Shown: piece by piece, positions 1-8,989 of the stretch
Layout of the letters: every line of letters begins with the position of its first letter
How positions within the stretch are numbered: the first letter of the stretch is position 1
Assembly: GCA_965232165.1 (NCBI GenBank)
Contig: CBDDOY010000002.1
Coordinates: forward strand, 1,178,001-1,242,000
Length of the DNA stretch: 64,000 nt
Reading direction: 5' to 3'
From: UBA2779 sp965232165
GTDB lineage: Bacteria > Spirochaetota > Spirochaetia > DSM-2461
Notes under the pieces: generated by a model
Seen by the model: the letters and a program-made list of their open reading frames with translations, nothing else
What the model was told of the DNA's origin: nothing
The model's database searches: none
Position numbers and translations under genes: made by a program

Positions 1-677
1 AACTGATGAAACTATTGAAGGCCATGGTTCCGCCGGTATTGCTCATTGTTGCTGTTTTGGGAACCATCTTTTCGGGTATCGCTCCTCCGACAGAAGCTGC
101 CGCAGTAGGTAGTCTTGCAGCTATTTTACTTGCTGTTGCTTACAAAAAGTTCAATTGGAACCTGATTAAACATGCTGCAATAGAAACCCTTAAGGTAAGT
201 GCTTTTGTAGTAATGATAGCTGCCTTTTGTTACGCTTTCGTAGGGGTTTTTATGAGTGCAGGTTCCGGGGAGGTGGTAACTAATCTTATTCTTTCTGTTC
301 CCGGAGGACGATGGGCATCATTCTCGGTAATTATGCTTATCGTATTCCTTCTAGGGATGTTTATCGAGTGGATTGGTATCGTTTTTATTATTGTACCTAT
401 TTTCTCTCCTATACTCGCGACTCTCGGATTTAATCCGCTATGGGCAGGGCTTATGATATGCATAAATCTGCAGATGGCTTTTCAAACTCCGCCCATGGCA
501 ATGTCTATTTTTGTACTAAAAGGGACTGCAGATCCTGCATTAGGACTTAAAATGAGTGATATAATAAGGGGTGTAATCCCTTTTATTGTCATAATCATGT
601 TTACCCTCATTCTTTGCATGATATTTCCGGAAATTATAACATGGCTGCCAGAAAAGCTAATTGGGCCTGTGCATTAG
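1..677 (+). CDS. dctM: TRAP transporter large permease (DctM family), C-terminal half
   Basis: The reading frame is open from the window edge; the first ATG (6) is internal to the family fold. About 223 residues are visible, against roughly 425-430 for a full DctM, so the 5' half lies outside the window. Several long hydrophobic segments alternate with short loops, with the TRAP-type stretches APPTEAAAVG near residue 27 and FQTPPMAMSIF near residue 160. DctM is the large membrane subunit of a tripartite ATP-independent periplasmic transporter and imports organic acids using an ion gradient with a periplasmic binding protein. Those partner genes would be upstream. A strong intrinsic terminator follows directly, so this is the last gene of its operon. 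The substrate cannot be read from this half. Confidence 0.88.
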   Translation, partial: LMKLLKAMVPPVLLIVAVLGTIFSGIAPPTEAAAVGSLAAILLAVAYKKFNWNLIKHAAIETLKVSAFVVMIAAFCYAFVGVFMSAGSGEVVTNLILSVPGGRWASFSVIMLIVFLLGMFIEWIGIVFIIVPIFSPILATLGFNPLWAGLMICINLQMAFQTPPMAMSIFVLKGTADPALGLKMSDIIRGVIPFIVIIMFTLILCMIFPEIITWLPEKLIGPVH

Positions 678-700
678 TTGAGAAATATTGCATAATTATG

Positions 701-734
701 ACCGGACAGAGTATTCTGTCCGGTTTTATTTTTT
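701..734 (+). terminator. Intrinsic terminator after dctM
   Basis: A perfect 10-bp stem, ACCGGACAGA / TCTGTCCGGT, with a GTAT loop is followed by a T-rich tract. It starts 23 bases after the dctM stop codon. Confidence 0.93.
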
Positions 735-746
735 AATGGAATTATT

Positions 747-1225
747 ATGAAAATTCTGATGGTGCCAAATTCTTTTTGAAGGTTCTGCTGCAAGCCTTGA
801 AGCCGCAAAAGCAATTGGCAGGGAGGAATATGGGGCACCTCTAAAAAACAGCTTTAGGAAATTGACGAAGAAATTTTTGTCGATACAAGGCGGCAAAAGC
901 TCAAGCGTAGCTTAAGCTGCGTGAGTATTTTGACAACGCAGTAGCGGCGGAAAAGATCGAGTCAGGAACTAAATGGGTTTCTTAGAGGTGCCCTATGGTC
1001 TTCCCGGATGCTGAGCTTATTCAGAGCCCTGTTGCTGATGGCTGGACAGTTGAAGCTTCTTCCTAAAGGGCACCTGAAGTATGAATGGGGAGTGTATTGT
1101 AAAGAGAGTCCCGGAGGCCCTGGTGATCCCGTAGCTGCAGAGTAGGAATATTACCGGAGAAATTGCTGTTATTGAAATGGCATCGGTCTCCGGTTTGCCA
1201 TTTCTTCCGGCTAATAACCGAGCAT
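747..1225 (+). pseudogene. Glycerate kinase remnant, split by a MITE
   Basis: The start ATG (747) is followed by a glycerate 2-kinase-like beginning (MKILMVPNSF, then EGSAASLEAAKAIG after a one-base frameshift). After the MITE at 833-993 the similarity resumes with FPDAELIQSPVADG, and further on AVIEMASVSGLPFLP, both typical of the GlxK/GarK family. Stop codons and frame changes occur in every part, and the C-terminal two thirds are missing. Glycerate kinase phosphorylates D-glycerate to a phosphoglycerate, but this copy cannot. Identification rests on recalled family motifs. The 277 bases after 1225, up to the lyase gene, contain nothing I can identify. Confidence 0.6.
833..993 (+). repeat. 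MITE copy 1 (161 bp, TSD TATG)
   Basis: A non-coding element with terminal inverted repeats GGGCACCTCTAAAAAAC (left) and its near-complement ending GGTGCCC (right). It is flanked by the 4-bp duplication TATG (829-832 and 994-997). Other copies are at 26210-26371 and 62411-62598, with diverged or interrupted copies near 8660-8820 and around 58472-60614. It has no coding capacity, and no parent transposase with these ends is in the window. It sits inside the glycerate kinase remnant. Confidence 0.88.
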
Positions 1226-1502
1226 AATGGTGCAGTGTTTTTAACAGATTTTTCAATAACTGCTCAAGAATGGTTGAGGGAAAATCAATAAGGTAAGCAA
1301 TAATCACCACATGATCTGCCGGGAACTTGGCTGGCATTAGCCTGAATAGAGTTTGCATGGGATTTGGTTTGAAATTGCAGGGTTGCTGTATAACCGATAG
1401 AAGTATTTGTGCTGATAAAATTAACGGCAGATTCGATTCGTTTGATCTTTTGGGCTGAATCCGCCGTTTTTTGTGAAGTCATGCTGATATGCTCAGTCGT
1501 TG

Positions 1503-2918
1503 CTATTCAATCGGTTCGAACCGTGCCTGGAAGAATCGCAGGAGTTTGGGTTCGTAAACCATCCTCAGGCCTTTAGTTGATTCACGTTTGTCGAAGACTG
1601 TTTTGACGGCTTCGGCGACAACGTCCATATGGGCCTGAGTATAGACCCGTCGGGGGATCGCTAAGCGGGTCAGTTCCAGGGCAGGGCGGCGATGGCCGCC
1701 AGTTTGGGGGTCTCTGCCGGCACTGACGATACCGCGTTCCATCCCGCGGACACCTGAGTCCAGATACAGTTCCGCTGCCAGGGTCTGGGATGGGAATTTA
1801 TCCTGTTCCAGGTGTGAATAGAACTTGCGAGCATCGAGGAAGACGGCATGACCGCCTATTGGCCGGACGATTGGGATGTCCCAGTTTTCCAGCAAGCCGC
1901 CTAGGTATCGCACCTGGTCGATTCTGGTTCGCACATGATCATCCTGCACGCATTCGACGATACCCTGTGCCAGGGCTTCCATGTCACGGCCTGCCATACC
2001 GCCGTAGGTATGTAAGCCTTCGTAAACCACTACCAGATTCCGCAGTTGATCGAACAGTTCGGCATCATTCACCGCCAGCCATCCGCCGATGTTGACCAGG
2101 TTGTCTTTCTTGGCACTCATCCACGCCCCGTCAGTATAGCTGCAGAATTCCTTGAGGATCTCGGCGATGCTTTTATCGGCATATCCCTCTTCGCGTTCCT
2201 GGAGAAAGAATGCATTCTCGACCATGCGGGTTGCATCCAGGAAAACACGGATGCCGTATTTGCTGCAAAGCTGCTTCAGTTCCCGGACGTTGGTCATACT
2301 GACCGGCTGGCCGCCTGCCATGTTTACGGTTCCCGCCAGGCTCACGTAAGCGATTTTCTCGGCCCCTTCTTTCCTGATCAATTCTTCCAGCATGTCCAGA
2401 TCGATGTTGCCTTTGAATGGATGCATGTCGGCAGAGTCGTGCGCTTCGCGAATAATCACATCCACAAACTTGCCTCCTGCCAGTTCCTGATGCAGGCGAG
2501 TGGTCGTAAAATACATATTGCCAGGTACGATCTGTCCCTCTTTGATTATAGTCTGGCTGATAAGATGCTCTGCACCCCGGCCCTGATGGGTGGGTACGAT
2601 ATGCCTATATCCGTAATACTCCTGGACGGCATCGACCAGGTTATAAAAGTTCCGGCTGCCGGCGTATGCCTCATCGCCCAGCATCATCCCGGCCCACTGC
2701 CGGTCGCTCATTGCACTGGTCCCGCTATCGGTCAGCAAGTCGATATACACATCCTTTGAAGGAAGCAGGAAGGTATTGTACCCGGCTTCCTTCATGGCCT
2801 GTTTGCGGTTGGCCGCACTGGTCATTTTGATCGGTTCGACCATCTTGATCTTCCACGGTTCCGCCCACGAACGGCGGCCCGATTGCTGGCCCATAGTCTG
2901 GTATTTCTGTATCGTCAT
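1503..2918 (-). CDS. tpl: Tyrosine phenol-lyase / tryptophanase-family beta-eliminating lyase
   Basis: A 471-residue PLP enzyme that releases pyruvate and ammonia from an aromatic amino acid. The sequence follows tyrosine phenol-lyase along its full length: LLTDSGTSAMSD, PTHQGRGAEH, the PLP-lysine region SAKKDNLVNIGG, and GGHAVFLDAR. Two residue contexts favour phenol-lyase over tryptophanase: YFTTTRLHQE (Thr where tryptophanase has a different motif) and GMERGIVSAGR, which holds the arginine that reads the phenol-lyase substrate; tryptophanases have VEIG there. The reaction would be L-tyrosine to phenol, pyruvate and ammonia, a fermentative use of amino acids. The gene stands alone, convergent with the decayed region to its left. 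Substrate choice is inferred from residues, not measured. Confidence 0.8.
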   Translation of the reverse strand: MTIQKYQTMGQQSGRRSWAEPWKIKMVEPIKMTSAANRKQAMKEAGYNTFLLPSKDVYIDLLTDSGTSAMSDRQWAGMMLGDEAYAGSRNFYNLVDAVQEYYGYRHIVPTHQGRGAEHLISQTIIKEGQIVPGNMYFTTTRLHQELAGGKFVDVIIREAHDSADMHPFKGNIDLDMLEELIRKEGAEKIAYVSLAGTVNMAGGQPVSMTNVRELKQLCSKYGIRVFLDATRMVENAFFLQEREEGYADKSIAEILKEFCSYTDGAWMSAKKDNLVNIGGWLAVNDAELFDQLRNLVVVYEGLHTYGGMAGRDMEALAQGIVECVQDDHVRTRIDQVRYLGGLLENWDIPIVRPIGGHAVFLDARKFYSHLEQDKFPSQTLAAELYLDSGVRGMERGIVSAGRDPQTGGHRRPALELTRLAIPRRVYTQAHMDVVAEAVKTVFDKRESTKGLRMVYEPKLLRFFQARFEPIE

Positions 2919-3021
2919 AACTTACTAATGATAGGAAATTTATATTTTCTGTCAAATGGGTTTTTCAAGAATGGCATCTTTGGCTGTTTATAGATGAATT
3001 CGGCAGGCGGGTCCTGGTATT

Positions 3022-3234
3022 ATGAACGGTGATTTTCAGATGATAACCCGAAGCCACACAAGAAAAATCGGCTTTCACGATCTCAATGGACTGCAAAAAA
3101 CCATCGCCGGCATCCTTAAGAAAACTGAAGCCGGATTGATATCTGTACGGCTTCAGGGAGGCAGCATGTCCGCCTTTACCGCGGGAAAGGACAAAGTCCG
3201 CGAATTTCAGCCTGAGTTCAAATTTCCTGAATGA
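3022..3234 (+). CDS. Small hypothetical protein (70 aa)
   Basis: The ATG start is preceded by only a weak Shine-Dalgarno-like sequence. The product is a soluble 70-residue protein rich in Lys, with no signal peptide or membrane segment. Its stop is followed 7 bases later by the ATG of another small ORF behind a GAGGAG ribosome-binding site, so the two were probably co-transcribed before IS-A copy 1 landed in the second one. I do not recognise a family; it could also be a fragment of a larger gene. Confidence 0.45.
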   Translation: MNGDFQMITRSHTRKIGFHDLNGLQKTIAGILKKTEAGLISVRLQGGSMSAFTAGKDKVREFQPEFKFPE

Positions 3235-3260
3235 GAGGAGTATGAATGAAGGGCTCCTAA

Positions 3261-5391
3261 CCCAAGTTCACCAAAATACACCTGCTAAATATTTTTTTAA
3301 CGACCAAGAAAACGAATTACTTCAAAAAAAGGCTTAAATATTTCCCAAAACCTCATAAATACCATAGAATATTTAGGGATTCCGCTTTTTGGGGACCTCA
3401 AATCACCTCAAATCAAAATGTAGTGCCTAACACTTTATTTTTCGCTTGCCTCTTTTGTGGCTGTGGTGTATCTTAGTGGTATGTATATAAGATCAATAAA
3501 AGTTGCCAACGGTAAAACGAAAAAACAGTACACCTACCTCAATCTTGTAGAAAATATCCGCACTGATAAAGGCCCCCGACAGCGGATTATTCTCAACCTT
3601 GGGAAACTGGATATTGATTCTTCTCAATACAAAGCTCTGGCAAGAAGAATTGAAAATATTCTTTCAGGAAACAGAGAATTATTCGACTTGGATGAAGACA
3701 TTGAGAAAATCGCACAGCAGGTATCAGACCGCATTTTCACCAAGCGGGCAAAAGACGCACAACTAAAAGCTCAAGCGCAAGCCAATTTTGTAGCGGTCGA
3801 TGTTAACAGCCTTGAAACAAAGAAAGTCAGAAGCCTAGGCCCTGAGTACGTCTGTCATCAGCAATGGAAAGAGTTGGAAATGGACAGAGTTCTCCGCAAA
3901 TGCGGCGTGCCTAAGGGAACGCTCCCCTTACTTGAAGCTCTAATCGTCGGTAGAATGATCAAACCAGCCAGCGAGCGATTTACCAGGCAGTGGGCGGAAA
4001 AACATTCTGCTCTTTTTGAGCTGTGCGGCTTACCCCATTCGTCCTCCCTGAATGCGTACTACAGGGCTGCCGATGTTCTCTACCGCTGTAAGGACGAGCT
4101 GGAGAAGCATTTGGCTTGTAAAGAACAAGATTTATTCTCCCTCGACGAAAGCATTGTACTTTACGATTTAACGAACACCTACTTTGAGGGTCAGTGCAAA
4201 AAGAACCCAAAGGCATCTTATGGTCGCTCGAAAGAAAAGCGCAGTGACTGCAAATTGGCTACCCTGGGGTTGGTTGTCGATGCGGATGGATTTCCCAAGT
4301 ATAGCAAGTTCCATCCGGGGAACCAGTGCGAATCCAAGACTTTTCAGGCCACGATTTTAGATTTGGAAGCCAACGCGGGCCTAAAAGTCGGGGCAACTGT
4401 CGTAATGGATGCCGGGATTGCCACAAAAGAGAATATCGAATGGCTTAAAAAGCGAAAATGTACCTACCTTGTGGTTCACAGAGGGAAAAGTCCTTTGGAG
4501 CTTGAGCCATCGCAAGAGATGAATCTGGTCATGGAGGACAAGAAAACAGGTGCCAAGATTGAAGTATTCGGAAAAACAATCTCGGATGAGCATTGGGTTC
4601 TGGTAAAGAGCGAGCACAAACGTCTTAAAGAAGAGGCCATGGCTATGCGTACCGAAACCGTCCTCCTTGAAAGACTTCAATATCTTCGTGACGGATTAAA
4701 CAAGAAAAACCGCATGAAACTGTATTCTTCGGTTCTTCAGAGCATTGGCAGGCTTAAGGAAAAATATCCAAAGGCTGCAAAACTTTATGAAATATCAGTT
4801 ATTCCTGGGGAGCCTATTAAGCGGACAGGAAAGATGAATGCGATTGACATTAAATGGGAGAAGAAAACTCAGACAGGAAATAGTGAAGGAACTTATACTC
4901 TTAGAACCAATCGAAAAGATTTGGATGACAAAAATATTTGGGAGCTCTACAAAATGCTTGGTCGTATTGAGAACTCATTTAGAGACATGAAGTCTCATCT
5001 TGGCTTTCGGCCTAACTTTCACCAACTGGAGAAGAGAGTGCAGTCGCATATGTTTATATCGGTCCTTGCGTATCACCTGATGCATGCGACTGAATATAAA
5101 TTACGAAAAGGAGGAGATACACGGAGTTGGAAGACCATAAAAGAAGTTCTTTCTACCCACCAGAGGATAACCATAGAGTACATTTCCAAGACTGAAGAGG
5201 GAGTGCTGATGAATAATGAAGTGAGACTCGACTCCCGACAGGAACTAGAACATCAGAAGATTTATGCGATGCTTGGGTTGTCGGGAAAGGCGTTGAACCG
5301 TCGGATGACGACTCACCAAATCCGTAGTGTAAATAAAAAATAGTAACTCCATTTATTATAAGGAATTACGTTTTTTAGTGGTGAACTTGGG
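3261..5391 (+). mobile_element. IS-A copy 1: IS1634-type insertion sequence (2,131 bp, TSD CTAA)
   Basis: The ends are CCCAAGTTCACCA and TGGTGAACTTGGG, perfect inverted repeats of 13 bp, flanked by CTAA on both sides (3257-3260 and 5392-5395). It is identical in length to copies at 27497-29627 and 47081-49211. It carries one long transposase gene and about 195 bp of leader. It differs from the other copies at several bases (for example around 3898-3925 and 4811-4835), so it is a slightly older or separate lineage. Confidence 0.95.
3457..5343 (+). CDS. IS1634-type DDE transposase of IS-A copy 1
   Basis: 628 residues from a GTG start (3457); an internal ATG at 3481 is an alternative. The IS4-superfamily catalytic core is visible: a first Asp in VLYDLTNTYFEG (near residue 230), a second in VVMDAGIATKENI (near 315), and the Glu in GRIENSFRDMKSHLGFRP (near 505) followed by the helical tail typical of the IS1634 group. 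The frame is intact, so the enzyme is probably functional. Three further full or near-full genes of this family occur in the window. Confidence 0.92.
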   Translation: MAVVYLSGMYIRSIKVANGKTKKQYTYLNLVENIRTDKGPRQRIILNLGKLDIDSSQYKALARRIENILSGNRELFDLDEDIEKIAQQVSDRIFTKRAKDAQLKAQAQANFVAVDVNSLETKKVRSLGPEYVCHQQWKELEMDRVLRKCGVPKGTLPLLEALIVGRMIKPASERFTRQWAEKHSALFELCGLPHSSSLNAYYRAADVLYRCKDELEKHLACKEQDLFSLDESIVLYDLTNTYFEGQCKKNPKASYGRSKEKRSDCKLATLGLVVDADGFPKYSKFHPGNQCESKTFQATILDLEANAGLKVGATVVMDAGIATKENIEWLKKRKCTYLVVHRGKSPLELEPSQEMNLVMEDKKTGAKIEVFGKTISDEHWVLVKSEHKRLKEEAMAMRTETVLLERLQYLRDGLNKKNRMKLYSSVLQSIGRLKEKYPKAAKLYEISVIPGEPIKRTGKMNAIDIKWEKKTQTGNSEGTYTLRTNRKDLDDKNIWELYKMLGRIENSFRDMKSHLGFRPNFHQLEKRVQSHMFISVLAYHLMHATEYKLRKGGDTRSWKTIKEVLSTHQRITIEYISKTEEGVLMNNEVRLDSRQELEHQKIYAMLGLSGKALNRRMTTHQIRSVNKK

Positions 5392-5561
5392 CTAAAGAGT
5401 ATTGCCCCGATTTCACCAGAAGACCTCCATACCCGCATTGATTTAATCCGATGCCCTCATCCGGGATTTATTTTTCGGACGTGTATTGGCGCTTATGCGT
5501 CTAATATGCTAAAATAAGTTAACACCATTGTTGCAATGGAAAAATTTCAGGAGGTAAATGG

Positions 5562-7232
5562 ATGAACGCCATTTGGTTAGTCATCATAGGTCTTGTAGCC
5601 TATGTTCTCGGAACAGTCTTGTACTCACGCTTCATCAGTAAAGGAATTTACAAGCTGAGCACAACTTTTGTTACTCCTTCCAACAAGATGAAGGATGGAG
5701 TGGATTATGTGCCCACAAATCCCTATATTCTTTGGGGGCACCATTTTACATCCGTTGCTGGGGCTGCTCCCATCATCGGACCGGCCATCGCTGTAATCTG
5801 GGGATGGGCGCCTGCTATGCTGTGGATTGTGTTTGGTACGATATTCTTTGCCGGTATTCACGACATGGGCTCTATTTGGATCAGCGTGCGCAACAGCGCC
5901 GAGTCCATCGGTACGATTGCGGAGAAATTCATGGGGCGCTCTGTAAGCTTGCTGTTTACCCTCATCGTCTTTCTTGTTCTGTTGATGGTGAACAGTGTAT
6001 TTGCCGTGGCTATTTCCAACAGCTTTGTCGCCAATCCCACCAGCATTGTCCCCTCCTGGGGGGCCATCGTCGTGGCGGCCATTATTGGCCAGTTGATTTA
6101 CCGGTTTAAGTGGAAGCTTCCCCTGGTCACCATAGCCGGAGTCATTGTGCTTTATCTGCTCATTTTCGCCGGGACCTCGCTTCCCTTCAGCCTGCCGGAA
6201 GGGTTTCTGGGCCTCTCTCCAGGCGCTTTGTGGATCATCATCCTTTTTATCTATGCCGCTATAGCCTCATCGCTTCCGGTTTGGTCGCTGCTCCAGCCTC
6301 GTGATTACATCAATGGCATACAGCTTTTTATCGGCCTCATCATCCTCTATCTGGCCTTCATCATCGGCGCCCCGAAAGTGGCTGCGCCGATATTTAACAG
6401 CAGTCTTCCGGCCGGCAGCCCGCCGATGATCCCGCTGCTTTTTGTGACCATCGCCTGCGGTGCCATTTCCGGTTTTCATGGCCTGGTTGGCTCCGGAACC
6501 ACCTCAAAGCAAATTGACAAGGAATCCCACATCCGGCTGGTCGGTTACGGAGGTTCCCTTGGCGAGGGTATGCTTTCACTTGCTGCATTGCTGGCGGTAT
6601 CAGCAGGGTTCGCCTCATTGGGCGAATGGCGGGAAACATATTCGGCTTTTGGCAAGGGTGGCTTGAATGGCTTCATTCAGGCCGGCGCCACTGTCATCAG
6701 CAATGGATTGAAGCTGGATCGGGGGTTTTCTGTCAATCTTCTGGCAGTGATGGGCATCCTGTTTGCCGGAACCACCATGGATACAGGGGTTCGTTTACAG
6801 CGCTACATCATCCAGGAGTGGGGCAAGAGGTTTAATCTCCCCTTCCTGAAGAAGAACATCAATGCCACACTCGTCGCTGTCGGTACATGTGTTCTTTTAG
6901 CATTCGGTGCCGGCGGATCATCAGGCAAAGGCGGAATGGCGATATGGCCCCTTTTCGGAGCTTCTAACCAGTTGCTGGCATCCCTCACCTTATTAACCGT
7001 TTCCATCTTCCTGGCGAGGCTGAAGTACAAAACCATCTACACCATGGTTCCCATGGTCTTCCTTTACATTATGACCTCTATAGCCCTGCTGATTCAGATA
7101 GGGAGCTTCTTTAGTCAGGGAAAATACTTCCTGTTTGTTATGGCGCTGATCATCTTCGGGGCTGCTCTGTGGATAGTGATTGCCGCCATATCGGCCTTTC
7201 GGAATGGCAAGACTCAGCCCGCTGAGGCTTAA
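5562..7232 (+). CDS. cstA: Carbon starvation protein CstA family transporter
   Basis: 556 residues with about 14-16 hydrophobic segments and the CstA family pattern: YVPTNPYILWGHHFTSVAGAA near residues 50-70 and SGFHGLVGSGTTSKQ near 307-321. A strong AGGAGG site lies just upstream of ATG 5562. It is shorter than E. coli CstA (about 700 aa), as in many bacteria. CstA-type carriers import pyruvate or peptides during carbon limitation. The 3' end overlaps the small cory-CC-star gene by 29 bases, and an ArsA-like ATPase follows, so the three form one operon. The substrate here is not known. Confidence 0.93.
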   Translation: MNAIWLVIIGLVAYVLGTVLYSRFISKGIYKLSTTFVTPSNKMKDGVDYVPTNPYILWGHHFTSVAGAAPIIGPAIAVIWGWAPAMLWIVFGTIFFAGIHDMGSIWISVRNSAESIGTIAEKFMGRSVSLLFTLIVFLVLLMVNSVFAVAISNSFVANPTSIVPSWGAIVVAAIIGQLIYRFKWKLPLVTIAGVIVLYLLIFAGTSLPFSLPEGFLGLSPGALWIIILFIYAAIASSLPVWSLLQPRDYINGIQLFIGLIILYLAFIIGAPKVAAPIFNSSLPAGSPPMIPLLFVTIACGAISGFHGLVGSGTTSKQIDKESHIRLVGYGGSLGEGMLSLAALLAVSAGFASLGEWRETYSAFGKGGLNGFIQAGATVISNGLKLDRGFSVNLLAVMGILFAGTTMDTGVRLQRYIIQEWGKRFNLPFLKKNINATLVAVGTCVLLAFGAGGSSGKGGMAIWPLFGASNQLLASLTLLTVSIFLARLKYKTIYTMVPMVFLYIMTSIALLIQIGSFFSQGKYFLFVMALIIFGAALWIVIAAISAFRNGKTQPAEA

Positions 7233-7491
7233 GCTGTCCCGCTGGTTCAGTGAACTTTCCAAGTTCCTGACTGAGTACTATGCCGCTCCCTACAGGGGGC
7301 GGCTGCTCCAGGAGAAACGGGATGAGGAATATCTGATCCAGCTTTACTGCTTCATGGAATTACTGGGAGTGGAAAATCCTCTGACCTACTATACATGGGA
7401 ACTGCAGGCCGTGATGCTGGAGGATTTCCACAACTGGCACCGCAGCGTGGGCATGGAAAAATCGCCGTTTACCAACATAAGCTGCTGCTGA
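7204..7491 (+). CDS. Cory-CC-star protein
   Basis: 95 residues from ATG 7204, which overlaps the cstA 3' end; an earlier in-frame start at 7180 is less likely. The protein is soluble, rich in aromatic and charged residues (EYYAAPYRGRLLQEKRDEEY), and ends in two cysteines immediately before the stop. These are the features that name the cory-CC-star family, which is known to occur beside cstA and an ArsA-like ATPase. Its function is unknown. The terminal Cys pair suggests metal or redox binding, but that is inference. The next gene begins one base after its stop codon. Confidence 0.82.
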   Translation: MARLSPLRLKLSRWFSELSKFLTEYYAAPYRGRLLQEKRDEEYLIQLYCFMELLGVENPLTYYTWELQAVMLEDFHNWHRSVGMEKSPFTNISCC

Positions 7492-7492
7492 C

Positions 7493-8488
7493 ATGTCATT
7501 TGCACAGGCGGTAAGCCAACTTGGGAGTGCCAGGAACATCTTCTGCTGCGGTAAGGGCGGAGTAGGGAAGACTACCGTTGCCGCGGCATTAGGGGCCGGT
7601 TTTGCGGCTCAGGGCAGTCGCTGCCTGCTGATTTCCACCGATCCAGCCCATTCCCTGGCCGACATATTCGAGCAGCCCATCGGCTCAAGACCGAAGAGAC
7701 TCACGGACCGGCTCACTGCGTTAGAAATTGACGAGGAACGTGCAGCGAAAGATTACATGAAGCAAGTCAAGAACAACCTGCTTCAGTTCCTCTCCCCCCG
7801 GCTCTTCAGCCGCATGGAAAAACAGATGAACCTGGCTCTTAAAGCGCCTGGAACGATGGAAGCCGCCTTAAGTCAGCACATAGCCCTCCATTTAGATTCA
7901 GCAGATTACGACCGGGTGATCTTTGACACAGCTCCCACAGGCCATACCCTGCGTCTGTTATCCATGCCGGAAGTATTTTCCAGTTGGGTGGAGGGGCTGA
8001 TGTCAGCGCAGAAACGGGCCCGGCATCTTGGGGAAGCGGCTGAAAGCCTGGGGGGGACCGGCAGGGTAACGATGCCGGGCAATGAGAAGCGTGATGCCCT
8101 GGTGAACGGCATTCTCCGTCAGCGGCATGAGCAGCTTCACCTCATGCAGAGCATTCTTACCGATCCGACGCGAAGTTCTTTCTGCCTGGTCATGATCCCC
8201 GAAGCCCTGCCCGTGAGGGAAAGCCGCCGCGCTCTGGAAAGCCTGAGTGAATTAAACATTCAGACCCGCATGCTGGTCATCAACCGCATCATGCCCAGCG
8301 AAGAAACCAGAAACAGCAGTACAGCAGAGTACAGTTTTATTGACCGCCGCCGTGAGGTGGAAGCCCGTTATCTCAACGAAATCGAGAAAACCTTTGATAC
8401 CCGGATAGGACGCATCTTCCTGCCCTTACGGGACAGCGACATCCACGGCATGGATATGCTGCGGACATTCTTTGAGAACACGCTATAA
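7493..8488 (+). CDS. ArsA/GET3-family ATPase
   Basis: 331 residues with a deviant Walker A GKGGVGKTT near residue 21, a switch I-like STDPAHSLAD near 50, and DTAPTGHTLRLL near 142, all hallmarks of the ArsA/GET3 group. The family couples ATP hydrolysis to arsenite efflux (ArsA) or handling of tail-anchored membrane proteins (GET3). No arsenite carrier or regulator is near. The partner genes are cstA and cory-CC-star with a one-base gap, so a role in CstA biogenesis or control is more likely than arsenic resistance; this is inference. About 170 bases after the stop hold nothing recognisable before a diverged MITE. Confidence 0.9.
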   Translation: MSFAQAVSQLGSARNIFCCGKGGVGKTTVAAALGAGFAAQGSRCLLISTDPAHSLADIFEQPIGSRPKRLTDRLTALEIDEERAAKDYMKQVKNNLLQFLSPRLFSRMEKQMNLALKAPGTMEAALSQHIALHLDSADYDRVIFDTAPTGHTLRLLSMPEVFSSWVEGLMSAQKRARHLGEAAESLGGTGRVTMPGNEKRDALVNGILRQRHEQLHLMQSILTDPTRSSFCLVMIPEALPVRESRRALESLSELNIQTRMLVINRIMPSEETRNSSTAEYSFIDRRREVEARYLNEIEKTFDTRIGRIFLPLRDSDIHGMDMLRTFFENTL

Positions 8489-8659
8489 GGAAATTATACA
8501 GGGTCTTATGGCATACGGGCCGGTTCTAATCTCCAAAATTTTTTATTGGACTTTCAATTATCCAAGTTCGAGACTACTGGCCTCTTATGGGTACAATTTC
8601 CGCAGATATGCTTACGATAATGACGAGCCTGAGACACCCGCATCTGTGTGAAATGTTTC

Positions 8660-8820
8660 AGAGCCTGTCAGACTTCATCCTTCTGGCCAGTTTTCGCCCT
8701 GGGCACCTGCTATTTCGGTGTCGAAATGTTCACATAGCTTAAACGACACTCCGCTTCTGCCGCCTTGTATCGACAAAAATTTCTTCGTCAATTTCCTAAA
8801 GCTGTTTTTTAGAGGTGCCC
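8660..8820 (-). repeat. MITE copy, diverged left half
   Basis: The right 70 bases, ending in GTTTTTTAGAGGTGCCC at 8820, match MITE copy 1 in reverse orientation almost perfectly. The left half only loosely follows the family and carries a displaced GGGCACCT at 8701. No target duplication is recognisable, so the left boundary is approximate. It lies between the ArsA-like gene and the lipoprotein gene at 9027. Confidence 0.7.
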
Positions 8821-8989
8821 TTATGTAAAGACAGACCACTGGCCGGGAACGCCGCAAGGAGTATGAGGGCGCGACCTGCACAAACCTCGCGACTGACACT
8901 CCTGCAGGGAAAAATCACGCCGGAAACTCCAAATAATGCTTTCAGCGATGCCCATTAATCGTTTTTTTTCTGATTCCGGAATTTTTTCT

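Larger units (their letters stand above)
3242..5517 (+). pseudogene. 46-codon ORF interrupted by IS-A copy 1
   Basis: A good ribosome-binding site (GAGGAG) precedes ATG 3242. The frame reads MNEGLL up to the IS insertion at 3261. Removing the IS and one CTAA duplicate joins it in frame to KSIAPISPEDLHTRIDLIRC and onward to a TAA at 5515-5517, giving 46 residues. The clean continuation supports a real small gene before insertion. I recognise no domain. The only stretch without a gene inside this locus is the IS itself. Confidence 0.5.

Noticed and set aside
2046..2759. A 237-codon open frame antisense to the tyrosine phenol-lyase gene.
   Set aside because: It is the complement of a well-supported enzyme gene and shows no family features.
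4381..4680. Open frames of 78 to 101 codons antisense to every IS-A and IS-B transposase.
   Set aside because: They recur only because the IS copies recur; they have no ribosome-binding sites and mirror the transposase codons.
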